64,000 nucleotides of DNA from Oscarella lobularis. Its lineage: Eukaryota > Porifera > Homoscleromorpha > Homosclerophorida > Oscarellidae. The stretch's first letter is position 1. The number at the start of each line of letters is the position of its first letter. Below the pieces are notes generated by a model, which was not told where the DNA came from, searched no databases, and was given only the letters and a program-made list of their open reading frames with translations. The stretch spans positions 2,489,614-2,553,613 of the forward strand of contig NC_089181.1 in the NCBI RefSeq assembly GCF_947507565.1. Reading direction: 5' to 3'. Below, piece by piece: positions 34,654 to 45,630 of the stretch. The translations under genes were made by a program, and so were the position numbers.

Positions 34654-36294
34654 CTATAGTGTATAAAATTCGTTTACACAAGTGGAAATGTCGCGCAGCA
34701 ATTGCCCAACTAATTCCGGGCTTGCTACAGTTGCTGCTAAGCTTTCAACGTAGTTGCCCAGCCACAATTCTCTTGTGTCGTTGGGAAGATTTGCCAGATG
34801 TTTAACGACCGTCACAACGTAAGTCTTCGTATCTCTTTGCAATTCCAATTCGCGAATTGAGCTCTTCAGTTTAGCGTACTGCGCGCACAAGTCGTCAGAC
34901 GATTTCCATGGCCACGAGACGTCGGGGACGGACGGCAGAACTCTGTCCTTCATCAGGTTTTCGTATCGACTCCGATAGAGAGCCAGAATAAAGTCAGAAG
35001 AGGATTCAATTAACTGAAAAGGACAAAGCCTGGGTTTGATCATATCTCGCTTGTCTGCCTGTCGCGCTTACGTTTTGTGCAGCAGCCTTTCGAATGACTG
35101 CAATAACTGTTTGCATGGCGGCGAGAGCCTTGAACGCTCCTGCTTGCCCGTCAAAACGAGAAAGAGCCGGATTCGTCGTCTCGTAAATCCGCTGCATTTC
35201 CAACGACTGGGCAGAGTCCGTCCAGACGTTAACGGCAATACTAAAGAAGAATAACTTCAAAGCGACATCTCACAATCCTAGCTGTCTCTATTCAACCTGG
35301 CGCTGATTGACTCGACGTGATGAAACCAAAGAGGAGGCATATACAAAACGTCACCGGGCTCCAAAACGACTTCCACAGCATTGGCACGCGTAACCAATGG
35401 AAACCGACTCAAATCGGGATCGCTAAGATTAACCTGGCACTGAGCGTGACTCGGATGCAGGAAGGGATAGGGATAGAGACGAGACCATTGCGACGGTCTG
35501 AAGAGAGTGAATCGTTTTTTCCCATATAGCTGGGTATAGAAATTATGATAGCCATCGTAATGGCAATGAGCTATGACTCCTGCCTGACCCATCCACACGT
35601 TCACAGACGCCAGTTCGGGATTCAAGGTCAAGAATTCGTCCATGGGCATGACGTCGTCAATAGCCCAATTGCCCAGCTTTTCAATTTCGCCACTAAAGTA
35701 CACGTGCTTCGAATTGGGCCCGGCCGTTAATTTGTGAAAAAAATCGACGCTCGTCATTGTTGCATTCGTTTCGTAGGCGTTTGAACGCGTGGCCAGGTGT
35801 GCTAGCGGTCTCGTTACGTCATAATACGGGCCGAACCAGCGGTTGCGATTTACGTAGATGCCCGTAAGACGGAGAAGCCGATTTCTAAGGTACGAGGGGT
35901 TCCAGAGCGATCGAGCCGGCCAATCGTCGACAAAAGTATTTCTCAAAACGATCGGCTCTCCCTTTTGGGCAACGAAATCGGCGAACGGCTTATACTTCGG
36001 CCAGCGGAGTATTTCCACCGATTTTTCGACTTTGAAAGCAGTCGAACGGTCGGAAGTGCTACGTCTGAACGGCTCGTGCGTTTTCGTATAGAGAATGAAA
36101 AGCGCGCAGCCGAAAACGGCGAAGAAAAATACGACGTAGAAACTTATTCGATTTGGAGAGATCTCGTTTTCTATCTTTAGACTTTTGCTCTCATGGCATT
36201 CCTTCCTATTTCGTCGTGTCGCCGCAGCATCCTTCCTCTTTGCGAGAGGCATTGATTCGCATACGGGCCGAATGTCTTTTGACGGGCTTTTCAC
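34654..36294 (-). CDS. Membrane-anchored JmjC (cupin-8) 2-oxoglutarate oxygenase
   Basis: Three exons (35297-36294, 35072-35240, 34654-35013) sum to 1,527 nt and give 508 aa. A basic N-terminal tail is followed by one transmembrane segment (SFYVVFFFAVFGCALFILY, about residues 52-70), suggesting a type II protein with its catalytic part in the lumen. The cupin domain includes GEPIVLRNTFVDDWPARSLW, an iron-binding HYD (HCHYDGYHNFYTQLYGKKRF) and the distal His in LYMPPLWFHHVES. The Lys of GKKRF is the likely 2-oxoglutarate ligand. The domain resembles FIH1/JMJD-type cupin-8 hydroxylases. The C-terminal 170 residues are helical and unrecognised. Substrate is unknown. It is head to head with the first B56 gene (168 bp). 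Confidence 0.85.
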
Positions 36295-36462
36295 GTCATG
36301 GATCGTGTGAAAACGTCAGAGGATATCCTTTCCCTTACGTCACTGACGTCACGTAGCATCTGTTATCCGGGTAACGTTATTAGTCTCGGCACACATTTTC
36401 GCGTCTGGGAAAAGAAACAAAGCGACATCCTAGCGAAGCAGTTCGTTTTTTAGTTGTCCGCG
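36295..36462. promoter_or_regulatory. Bidirectional promoter, JmjC gene / PPP2R5 (first)
   Basis: This 168-bp spacer separates divergent start codons. It contains two copies of a CRE-like tgacgt (36343-36353). Confidence 0.5.
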
Positions 36463-38888
36463 ATGGCATCAGAGGTAAAGAGAAGTAATGAGACCTTGAC
36501 AGCACTTCCCGGACTTCGTTCTCCTTCGCTTTAGCGCAACGTCAGACCGACGAGTGCCGATCAGGTCAACTTGCGACTGAAAGACGGCATCCCGCAGCGC
36601 ATCAAAGCCCAACGCGCGAGCGGCCACGGATCGGCGCTTTTTCAAGGACAGCAAAGCGGCGAAAAACTCGAAGAGCTCGCATTGCTCAAAGGTTAGACCC
36701 CTCCCCTTCCCCCTAGCACAACGCGACATACATAGCACGAGCCCAGGTGTCACCATTCGCTGCAAGGCGGCTGTCACTGCACGCACGCATTAACGACGTC
36801 AAAGCGAAAGCGTCTTTTTCCGCGTACGCGTGGGGCGCGTGGGAGTATTCAATCGACACACCTACTGTACGTCGGATTTTTGCGCGCATTTTTGCCACCA
36901 GAAACGAGCAGCGAATAGTTTTTTTTACGAGGGCGTGTAGACGGTGTGTTTGGGTTCCGGTTCCTAGGCTTCTCGCGTCAAGTGCGCATGTTCGATGTCG
37001 GGTTTTTTTTTTTCAGAAACGCCGCTAGGCGATCGGCACGAGTTGTTCGTGAAAAAAGTGCGCCAGTGTCGTCGTCTATTCGACTTTCAGAATGTGCTCG
37101 TCGACTTGCGCGAGAAGGAAATCAAGCGCGCCTGCCTGACTGAATTAATTGAATACGTTACGCACGGCCGCGGAATCATCACCGAACCTATCTACGCAGA
37201 AATAATCGGAATGGTGAATTTCACTTTTTATGACGTAGAGAGGCAGTGGAATTACTAATTAATTTATTATTTTCCCCAAAGGTTGGCATAAACATTTTTC
37301 GTTCGCTTCCGCCGAACGATCGTCAGAATGATTATGACCCAGATGAAGACGAGCCGTTGCTCGAAGAAGCTTGGCCGCACATGCAGGTACATATAGAGCT
37401 GGCTCCGCACTTTTTTTCTCATTTCTCCTTCCTGGTGGGCACGTGCAGCTCGTGTACGAATTTTTCCTGCGATTTCTCGAATCGCCCGACTTTCAGCCGG
37501 CAGTCGCGAAGAAGCATTTGACGCAAAGGTTTTTGCTTCGAGTGAGTTTTTATGGGTTTTTGTCTTCGCAACGTAACTCGGATAACCCCTCCGCCCAGCT
37601 TCTCGAACTGTACGACAGCGAGGATCCGCGCGAACGCGATTTTCTCAAAACAATTTTGCATCGAGTCTATGGCAAATGTCTTTACATACGATCGTACGCG
37701 CGCAAGCAAATGAAGCACATATTTTTGAGGTAAGAATTCGGCTGCAATTACGAAATGGGACCCCCTTCCCCAACCCTCGTCGTCTTGCAGATTCGTATAC
37801 GAGTCGGGGGGCTTCAACGGGCTCGCCGAACTGCTGGAGATTCTCGGAAGGTGAGTTTAATTAACGCGAAAAAATTACATTCGCGCGCATAAAATGAATT
37901 AAAATTTAGCATCATAAACGGATTTGCAGTACCGCTAAAGGAAGAACACAAGCAGACCCTATTCAAAGTTCTCATTCCTCTTCATAAGCCCCCCACGTTG
38001 GTACGCTATCATCCTCAGGTAATCACTCTATAGTCAATAGAATTAGATGGTTAGGCAAATATTTTTTTTCAGCTGACCTACTGCGTGGTGCAGTTCATCG
38101 ACAAAGACGACGCATTGGCTCGTCCTGTGCGTGAATTCCATTGATTTCCTTCTCGAGTCCTTGATCAGTTTTTTCCACCCAGGTCATAATGGGTCTAATC
38201 AAATATTGGCCCAAGGTGAACAGTGGCAAGGAGGTGCTATTTCTTAACGAGCTCGAGGAGATTTTGGATGTGATGAAGCCGAATGATTTCAGCGCGGTGC
38301 AGGAAGCGCTCTTCAAACAACTGGCACGTTGCGTTTCCAGTGCTCACTTCCAGGTCAACACACGCCCACGTGACTAATTATGACTATGATTTCCCTCGCC
38401 GCAGGTCGCTGAACGCGCTCTTCTCTTCTGGAGAAACGAGTATCTGATTCGATTGATCGAGGAAAATTTGGAAGTCATTTTGCCTATCATGTTCAAGGCT
38501 TTGTATCAAATATCGAAGAATCATTGGAATAAGTGAGGGGCGAGGGAGGACATGCATAGATCTTTGGTGGATATTTTTCTATGAAGGAGCATTGTTTCCT
38601 TGGTTTACGACGTTCTCAAGTCATTTACAAAAATGAATGAACCACTGTTTGAACGTTTGACTGCATCCTATAAAGCCGATTGTCAGAAGTGAGTTAGAGG
38701 GGGGGTGGAGGTGGGTGTTACCGCTCTCTCACCATATTTGTTCTAGGGAACAAAAGAAGGAACGTGAGAGACAAAAGTTGTGGCACGGAATCGAGCAACT
38801 CGGTCAGAAGCGATTGAATTCCCTGAGAGAGGCGTCGAGCAGCTCCGAATCGTCGTGCATATCGCGCAGCTCCATAACCGACGTTTAG
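36463..38888 (+). CDS. PPP2R5E: PP2A regulatory subunit B56, alpha/beta/epsilon-like
   Basis: B56 subunits guide PP2A to LxxIxE-containing substrates. Starts with the short exon MASE (36463-36474), then [24 protein letters not shown]-like repeats run from [20 protein letters not shown] through [116 protein letters not shown] and [20 protein letters not shown]. It ends with a Ser-rich tail ([19 protein letters not shown]). The absence of the gamma/delta C-terminal extension and the closeness to epsilon/alpha in the N-terminus place it in the alpha/beta/epsilon group; the exact symbol is by resemblance. About 480 aa, many short introns. Confidence 0.92.
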
Positions 38889-40008
38889 CGGACAATTAAA
38901 TTTGAGAAGAGGCAGAAGAATTTCACTAGATTACGTACTACTATTATTAGTCGCGCAGAGAAATGCTATTTACGTAGAGACTATTTAGGAGAGAGAATAG
39001 CGATGTGAAACGGAAAGTCTCTCGTTCCGTTGCATACAGTGTGCATTCTTTCTTATCCGGGAACGCGCGAAGCTGGACGAACGCCTATTGGTCGTCGATC
39101 GTCATGCCACTCAATTATGACATCACAAACTCGATTAGTACCGTGGCCTGCAGGAGTCTCGCTCGACTTGCGTGCTTGCAGGAAGTCGCTGCGCCAGCCG
39201 AGTAGGGTGTTGTGTCTCAGCTCTCGAATCTGCAGCAGAGCGTCAACGATCGAAATCGAGTCCCGAAGCGGAAGCGAAGGAGCGCGATCGAAGTGAGTAA
39301 GGTACCTATGTAAGAGGGGGCTCTGCAGGTGCAGCCTTGGCACGTCGTCGTCGAGCTCGCCGACGGCGGGCTCGCTCGTTCGCTCGTTCCCGCTCGTCGT
39401 GCACGTCGTCTTTCTCGTGTGTGACTCCCGCCCGCGCGCGCGAGAGTTCAGTGAAAGGACGCGGAGTCGCGAGTGCGAGCGCGTGCGCGCCCCCCGCGTC
39501 CAACGTCGCGGCAGGAACGAAAACGAGTCGAAAGACGCGACGCGACCCGATTCGCACGCTATTCTCGTCGTTGTCGACTTGCGCTCGATTTCGACGCAAG
39601 TTGGGGATGGGGGCAAGAACGTCGAAACAAGGACGGACCTTTGCGGTTTGGGTGTTTCTTGTCCCGAGGAATTTGAACCCGCGTCGCGTCGAAACGCGAT
39701 TGCGTCGTCGTGCGTGTCTTCGATTGCACTCGTCGTGGAGTGGGGCAGTGCATTCGACTCGATTCGTTGCACGAGCGCGCTCGCGACGTGGAAAAAACGC
39801 GCTCTTCCATGACGAAGGGCGGAAACGTAGTTCTGCTACGTCATCGCGCGCCCATTCCGGAAGCACATGGGGTCCTTGCGCAGACGAACCTCCCGAGTTT
39901 ATACTATTTTGCACGTTGCTCGGAGCGCGAGGCTCGTTTCGCAACGCCTATATTACATTCATTTTGCAGGAAAGAAGAGCGTCGCAAACGAATCGATTTC
40001 ATTCATCG
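38889..40008. other. Region upstream of the ELM2-SANT gene
   Basis: 3' flank of the first B56 gene and a GC-rich, CpG-rich promoter and 5' UTR of the next. A long open frame from 39337 is continuous with the zinc-finger protein. Its translation is extremely Arg-rich and all reading frames here are open, as expected from CpG-island composition, so it was not used as coding. Confidence 0.45.
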
Positions 40009-40231
40009 ATGAGCGCCGCGCTATCGTCTTTTGGTCGACCGATCGACGACGACGACGACGAGTTACCGGGATGTGCAGCAGGCGACCCGGAGCTCGAAGC
40101 CGATCCGGACGCCGACGTCCGTCCGTCAGCAATTGTTTCGACGTTCCCACGAAAGGAGGCCTCGGATGAAACAGGAGGGGGAGGGGATCGGAAAAAATTC
40201 GCTCTTCCCCCACGCACGCGCTCTCCGCCGC

Positions 40232-40267
<36 letters not shown>

Positions 40268-43200
40268 CGATCAATCCAATCGTCGACGAGGAGAGAGAAG
40301 TAGCGGAGACGACGGGGGCGAACGCGAAAGAAACGATCGATCGCGACGTCGACGACGATTCGTCTCTCGTTGCACCTCGACAGCACAAAACGCGATCGTC
40401 GTCGGTGAGTAGCCAACGCGGAAACGGCGTCGGTGCTAGTGGAAATGGAGGAGGGGGAGGAGGTGGAGGGGGTGGAACGCACAGTCCCGTTCACATGACG
40501 CGAGGCGCGACAAGACGATTGAGTCAAAGTTCTCCCGAGCTCGCTCCCACGACAGCAACGATATCGCTCGTCGATTCGTCGGCGCGACGAAAAGAGAATC
40601 GACAAATGTCGGCGGCTACGACGGCGGCGATGACGAGCGTACGAAGCCAGCAAACGATCGCGGTCGGAGAAAGAGAGGATAAGAGCGCCGACTTATCCGG
40701 AAGTTTGCAGAAGGCGACAGCCGGACAAAAGAGGCGGTACTCGGGCGACGAAACGGACGCGTCCGAGTCGTCGAAGATGCGAAGGCGGCGCTCGGTTACG
40801 CCGCCGCCGGACGAATCGTCGTCGCTTCTCTGGCAAAAGCAGATCTTCATGCAACAGCAACCCGGTTGGCTGAGTGGGAGTGGTTCCATGATAGGGGATC
40901 GCGCATCGGCGTTTTCGACCGCCGCCGCCGCCGCCGCGTTCGGTCGAACCGGTCCCGATTTGCCCGTTTCTGTCGAATCGACGATCAAATCGGATTCGAC
41001 GACGACGACGACGACGACGACGACAGCGACGACGACGAATTCGCTTTTTGACGTGCCGTCGCAAATGTTGCGCGCTCTAAAGGAATACGGTTTGCCTCCC
41101 GATCGCACCAAGAAGGAATTCTTGCGTCGCGACGAGGTCAGATCGGTGCGCGTCGATCCGAATCAATTGCTGGCGGCGGCGGCGGCAAAAGGCGAGCTCA
41201 AGTCTTATCAAAAATCCTCCTTTCGATCCAACAAATCGTCGCCGACGGACGCGAAAACGGGCGATCCGGCGCTCGAATGCGAAGTATGTCATCGTCGTTT
41301 TGCGGCGGCGAGCGGACTCGGCAAACATCGACTGACTCACGCCGAAGACAAGAGATATTCGTGCACGATCTGCAACAAGGGCTTCAAGCGCCAGGATCAC
41401 TTGTAAGAGAAGGCTCCGCCTTCGACTCCTCTCTCATTTCCTCTCTTTCGCAGGACCAATCACATGCTTACGCATCGCGAGCGAAAGCCGTTTCGATGTC
41501 AGGTGGGCGACTGTCAGAAGAGCTATTGTGATTTGAGATCGCTCAAACGTCACACGGAATCGCATCACGGCCGCACGGCACTCGACGACATGGTCAAAAA
41601 TTGGAGTCTTCGCGGAAGCGCTTCCGCCGTCGCCGGCGGCAACGACGGACGAAGATCTCCTCTGCCGCTTCTCGTATCGTCGTCTAATGAAGAAAAAAAT
41701 GTTTCCATCGATCACGGAAGTGGAACGGAGGTGGGGCACCACGTGCCCGACGGCGGCGCTTCTGCCGCGGCGCCAGCCTCTCCGCCACCTCAGCAATCAA
41801 AGCAGCAACAAGTTTCTCTCATACAACCGCCGCCTCCTCTCACCAAGATTTCTCCTCGCCTCGATTCTGCCTCCATGTCTTCTGCTGCTCAGTATACGAA
41901 TGCAGCAGCGGCAGCTGCGGCTGTTGCTGCTGCGGCGGCGGCAGCTACAACACCGGCGGCGGCGGCAGCGGCAGCAACGGCATCTTTTCCATTTGGATAC
42001 CCGGCTCAAACGCAGCTGCCACCGCAAAGTGGCGCTGGGGGTAGTGGAACTGACTCCAACGTCGCCGTTTCGACACCCGGATTCGTTCCGCCGCCGTCTC
42101 CTTATTCATTTGCCTCTAATCCGTCCGGACGTTCGGACTATCTCTCCATGTTTCCGCCTGGTGCGGCTGCCGTTACCAATTGGCAATACTTTCTAGCTGC
42201 CGCTGCATATCATCCGTATCTTCAGTACGGATTTTTGCCACCGCCGCCGCCGCATCCTCCTCCTCCACCTCCCTCTCATCCGCCCCCTCCGCCAAACGTT
42301 TTGCCGCCGCCAACGGTAGCACCAGCTCCTCCTGTGACGTCGTCATCGACGTCGACGTCGGCTTCCTCGTCCGTCGTTCCAACAGCATATTCAACGCCTA
42401 CGTCATCGCCAGCTGTTAAAGTTAAGAAGGAAAAAAGTTCGCCAGCGGTAAAAGTAGGCGACGCGTCGAAGCATTCAGTAAAGGTAGGAGTAGAAATACA
42501 TGACTCATGTTTACGGACGCTAACAATCTTCCCTAATTTAGAACGGATCCAAGTCAACTGGGTAAATAATTTAGTAGTCATTAGTAGTTTGTCTTATAGT
42601 AGTACATTTTATATTTATTCTTACAGTTACCATGGTCAGGTGCAGTGTCCAATATGCGAGCGCTATTTCAAAAACGTCAAATCATTGAATGGGCATCTTC
42701 GTCTTCACGGCGGCTACGAAGGAGCCAATAGGGTCAGCGGCGCCAGCACGCAAAAAATCAATAATTCAGTTGCAATTTGATAATATTAGGCAGCAGCTGC
42801 AGCTGCCGCTCAAGCTCGGAACGCGTCGCATCCCGATCGGCGCGAGAAGACATCTACAAAGCGCTTTTCTCCCGCCTCTACGGCGGCACCGACGTCGTCG
42901 TCGTCAACGGCGGCGGCGGCGGCGGCGGCGGCGGCGACGGCTCCCTCCGCTTTCCAAACCCTTCTCCAAGCAATTGAAGTGACGAAGCGAAAGGAGGAGG
43001 AGCACGGCGCGGACGGCAACGGCGGTCTCCGCAGCTCGCCTCCGGCGAAACGACGAAAACCCGGCGGCGTTCACTTTCGGCCCGAACCGGAAGTGTTCAA
43101 TCGAAGCGGCGTCTCGTCCGACGATTCGAATTTCGAATCGCCGTCGCCACCGGATCTGTTGTCTCGACGTCGACGTCGTCCAGAAAATCTCAACCTGCGA

Positions 43201-45383
43201 GCCAGTCATCACGAACGATCGCTCCACGACGACGACAACGAGGACGACGAGGATTATTATCCGCGGCCAACCACGCCTCCGCCGTATACACCTCCGCCCA
43301 TGCTCAGTCCGAGATTGTCCATGTCGGGATCGGCGTCGCCGTTGAAGAGTCCGAGAATGACGCTTTTGAATACGCCGCTTCCTAACACGCCAAGGGTTGC
43401 CATGACGCCGGGAAGTGCCAAATTTAATTTGCCGTGGATGCCCAGGAGAATAAGTAAGGAATCGCCACGTGGCGTATTAATAATTAGATGTTTGACGTTT
43501 TCTTTTTTTTAGGTACAGGGGAAGGGGGTACTGAAGAGCAAATCACCTTGACGCCAAAAATCAACGTCGGATCTCAATTTCAAGCAGAAGTTCCGCCATT
43601 TGCAAGTGAGGACTTTTTCGTTGAGTTAATTAAGACTCTTTCTGCACGTATCGTCTCTCTAGCTGAAGAATCAAGGATAGCTGCTAGAAAGGAAAAACAT
43701 CAAGCAACCCTCGTATGGTCGTCGTCGGATGAACGCGATCAAGAGGAACTAGGTGAGTAAAACTAGAGCGCGTTTATTTCCTTAAAAATGAGTTCTCATC
43801 CAGTTGAAGCCTATCTCGATTTGGCCTGTTCAAATATGATACGATATTGTGGCCAGAACAAGGAATACGCTTTACACGTTCTTCATCAGAACAAGGGAGA
43901 CATTCAGGTTTGTTCTTGTCAGATACCATAGAATATTATGCAGTACTTATATGGATAAAAATGTACGTACTATCCTACTAATTTTTTGTGGTGGGTGCAG
44001 GCTTCAGTGCGCTGTCTCTTGAGCGGCAGTTCTCTACTGAAAGATGGCGATCCCTTGCGTGACTATCATTACTCGGGTGAGAGAGGAGACGGTTGTCTCA
44101 AACAGAATCAAATCAACGAGTTTTTTTCTATTGTAGGTTCGACGCGATGGACGCGTCCTGAGAGGCAGAAATTTCGCCAGGCGTGGCGTCTCTACGGAAA
44201 GCAGTTTCTTCTCATTAGCAATGCAGTATGATGGATAGAGAAAAAAGAACGCTTCAAATATCGTTTTTTTTCTTCAGATGGAAGGATTGAAGAGCACGCG
44301 TGAAATTATTGAGTATTACTATCGATGGAAGAAGTACTGCAATACGGAATATCGAGGCCGAACTCGCCATGAGAGCGATGATGTAACCAGTCAAAGTCTC
44401 ATAGAGTTTTCTCCAATGAACGCCTTGTTTTATCAGTTTGATTCTGACGAGGAATTGCAGTACAATGGCCCGCCATTTGAATGTGAATATCCGGACTGCG
44501 GAGCAGTGAGACGACAATCATCTCACTTAGAGACAATATCATTCTATTGGGGGTTATCTCATAGTCATTTGCCAGCCGGCAGAGTCTCAATGGCCACATA
44601 CGGATTCACGGTGGAAAGTGAGCTTCATATTATTATTTATTACAATAGCGCCGGGGGGTGGTTGGGGAGCCGCTAAGAATAGATACCCACCAATATATAG
44701 TAGACTTGTTTTTTCTAGTTTTGTCTACCGAATGGAAACGCGCCGATCTCGGCCCCGCAACGGCGCTCGAACTCGATTCAGCGCGTCGCCAGTGGCGGCG
44801 GAAGGCGTCGGCGGCGTCGACGACGAATCTCCCTTTCCTCCCTCCGCTCCTGCCTCTTACAAACCGGACTCCCTTCCTTCCCACAGCGGCACTCGCGTTC
44901 GCATGAGCGACGCGAATAGTTCCAATAGCCTCCAGCCTATGGCTCCCCTTCTTCCCTTTTTCAATCCCCAGTCTGTTCTTCCCCCGCCGCCGCTGGCTCC
45001 GCAGCAACTGCCTCCGCCGTCTCAGCAACAACAGGTGCAATTCTCTCCCGACGGAAAAACGTTTATTCCTCCCCATTATACGGCTATTGCGCCCGCTCCT
45101 AACCCTCCCGCGCGCGGACACTCCGGCGGCGGCCGAGGACGGCGTGGCGGTGCCGGCCGCAATGCGGCGGCGGCAACGACGACTGCGACGGCTGCGACCA
45201 CGTCGACAGCGTCATCGAATTTGGATGGAAAAGTTGAGTTCAAGTGCAAAGTTTGTGGAAGGTTAGTTGTTGCACTGCAGCAAAGGTGTTGTTTTTGATT
45301 TCGTTTGTTTTAGAGTTTTTAGTAAGGTGAAAAGCCGTAGTGCACACATGAAGATACATTCTACACGATCTGAAGAATTCTAA
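40009..45383 (+). CDS. TRERF1: C2H2 zinc finger-ELM2-SANT co-regulator (TRERF1/ZNF541-like)
   Basis: Nuclear co-regulator of the family that recruits HDAC1/2 through ELM2-SANT. The start chosen is MSAALSSFGRPIDDDDDELP (40009). A long disordered part with Asp, Pro, Ser, Gly, Ala and Thr runs follows. The three N-terminal C2H2 fingers are CEVCHRRFAAASGLGKHRLTH, CTICNKGFKRQDHL|TNHMLTH (split by an intron at 41404) and FRCQVGDCQKSYCDLRSLKR. The finger CPICERYFKNVKSLNGHLRL at 42650 is typical of TRERF1. The ELM2 has INVGSQFQAEVPPF (43560) and the SANT has WTRPERQKFRQAWRLYGKQF and IIEYYYRWKKYC (44150-44340). A final finger CKVCGRVFSKVKSRSAHMKI ends the protein. One gene appears to represent TRERF1, ZNF541 and MIDEAS. 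Exon borders at 42480-42640 and 44510-44730 are uncertain. Confidence 0.88.
40229..40270 (+). repeat. Coding (CCG)n(TCG)n trinucleotide tract
   Basis: Encodes consecutive Pro and Ser runs in the zinc finger-ELM2-SANT protein. Similar coding runs are the (GAC/ACG)n poly-Thr near 40998-41037 and the (GCN)n poly-Ala near 41905-41985. Confidence 0.85.
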
Positions 45384-45630
45384 TGTAGTCTACGTATATA
45401 GAGCACGTCTTTTAGAATATATACAGTATACATGAGGCAAAATTTTAGAAGTATGGGAGTCTTTTAAAATTTAGCTGATACGTATTTAGTACCGAAAAAG
45501 AAGCCCACGTGTCATCGTAATAAGATATTCCTCCGGGAATGCTGTCACGTGACGAAACGAACCAATAGGACGTTGGTTCTGACACGATCCAGCTTCATGA
45601 TCAACAGGCGAAGAATTAGGATATAGAAAG

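Noticed and set aside
39337-40008. Long upstream extension of the zinc finger-ELM2-SANT open frame
   Set aside because: The segment is CpG-rich, all frames are open and the translation is Arg-rich without motifs. It reads as promoter and 5' UTR; the ATG at 40009 is preferred.
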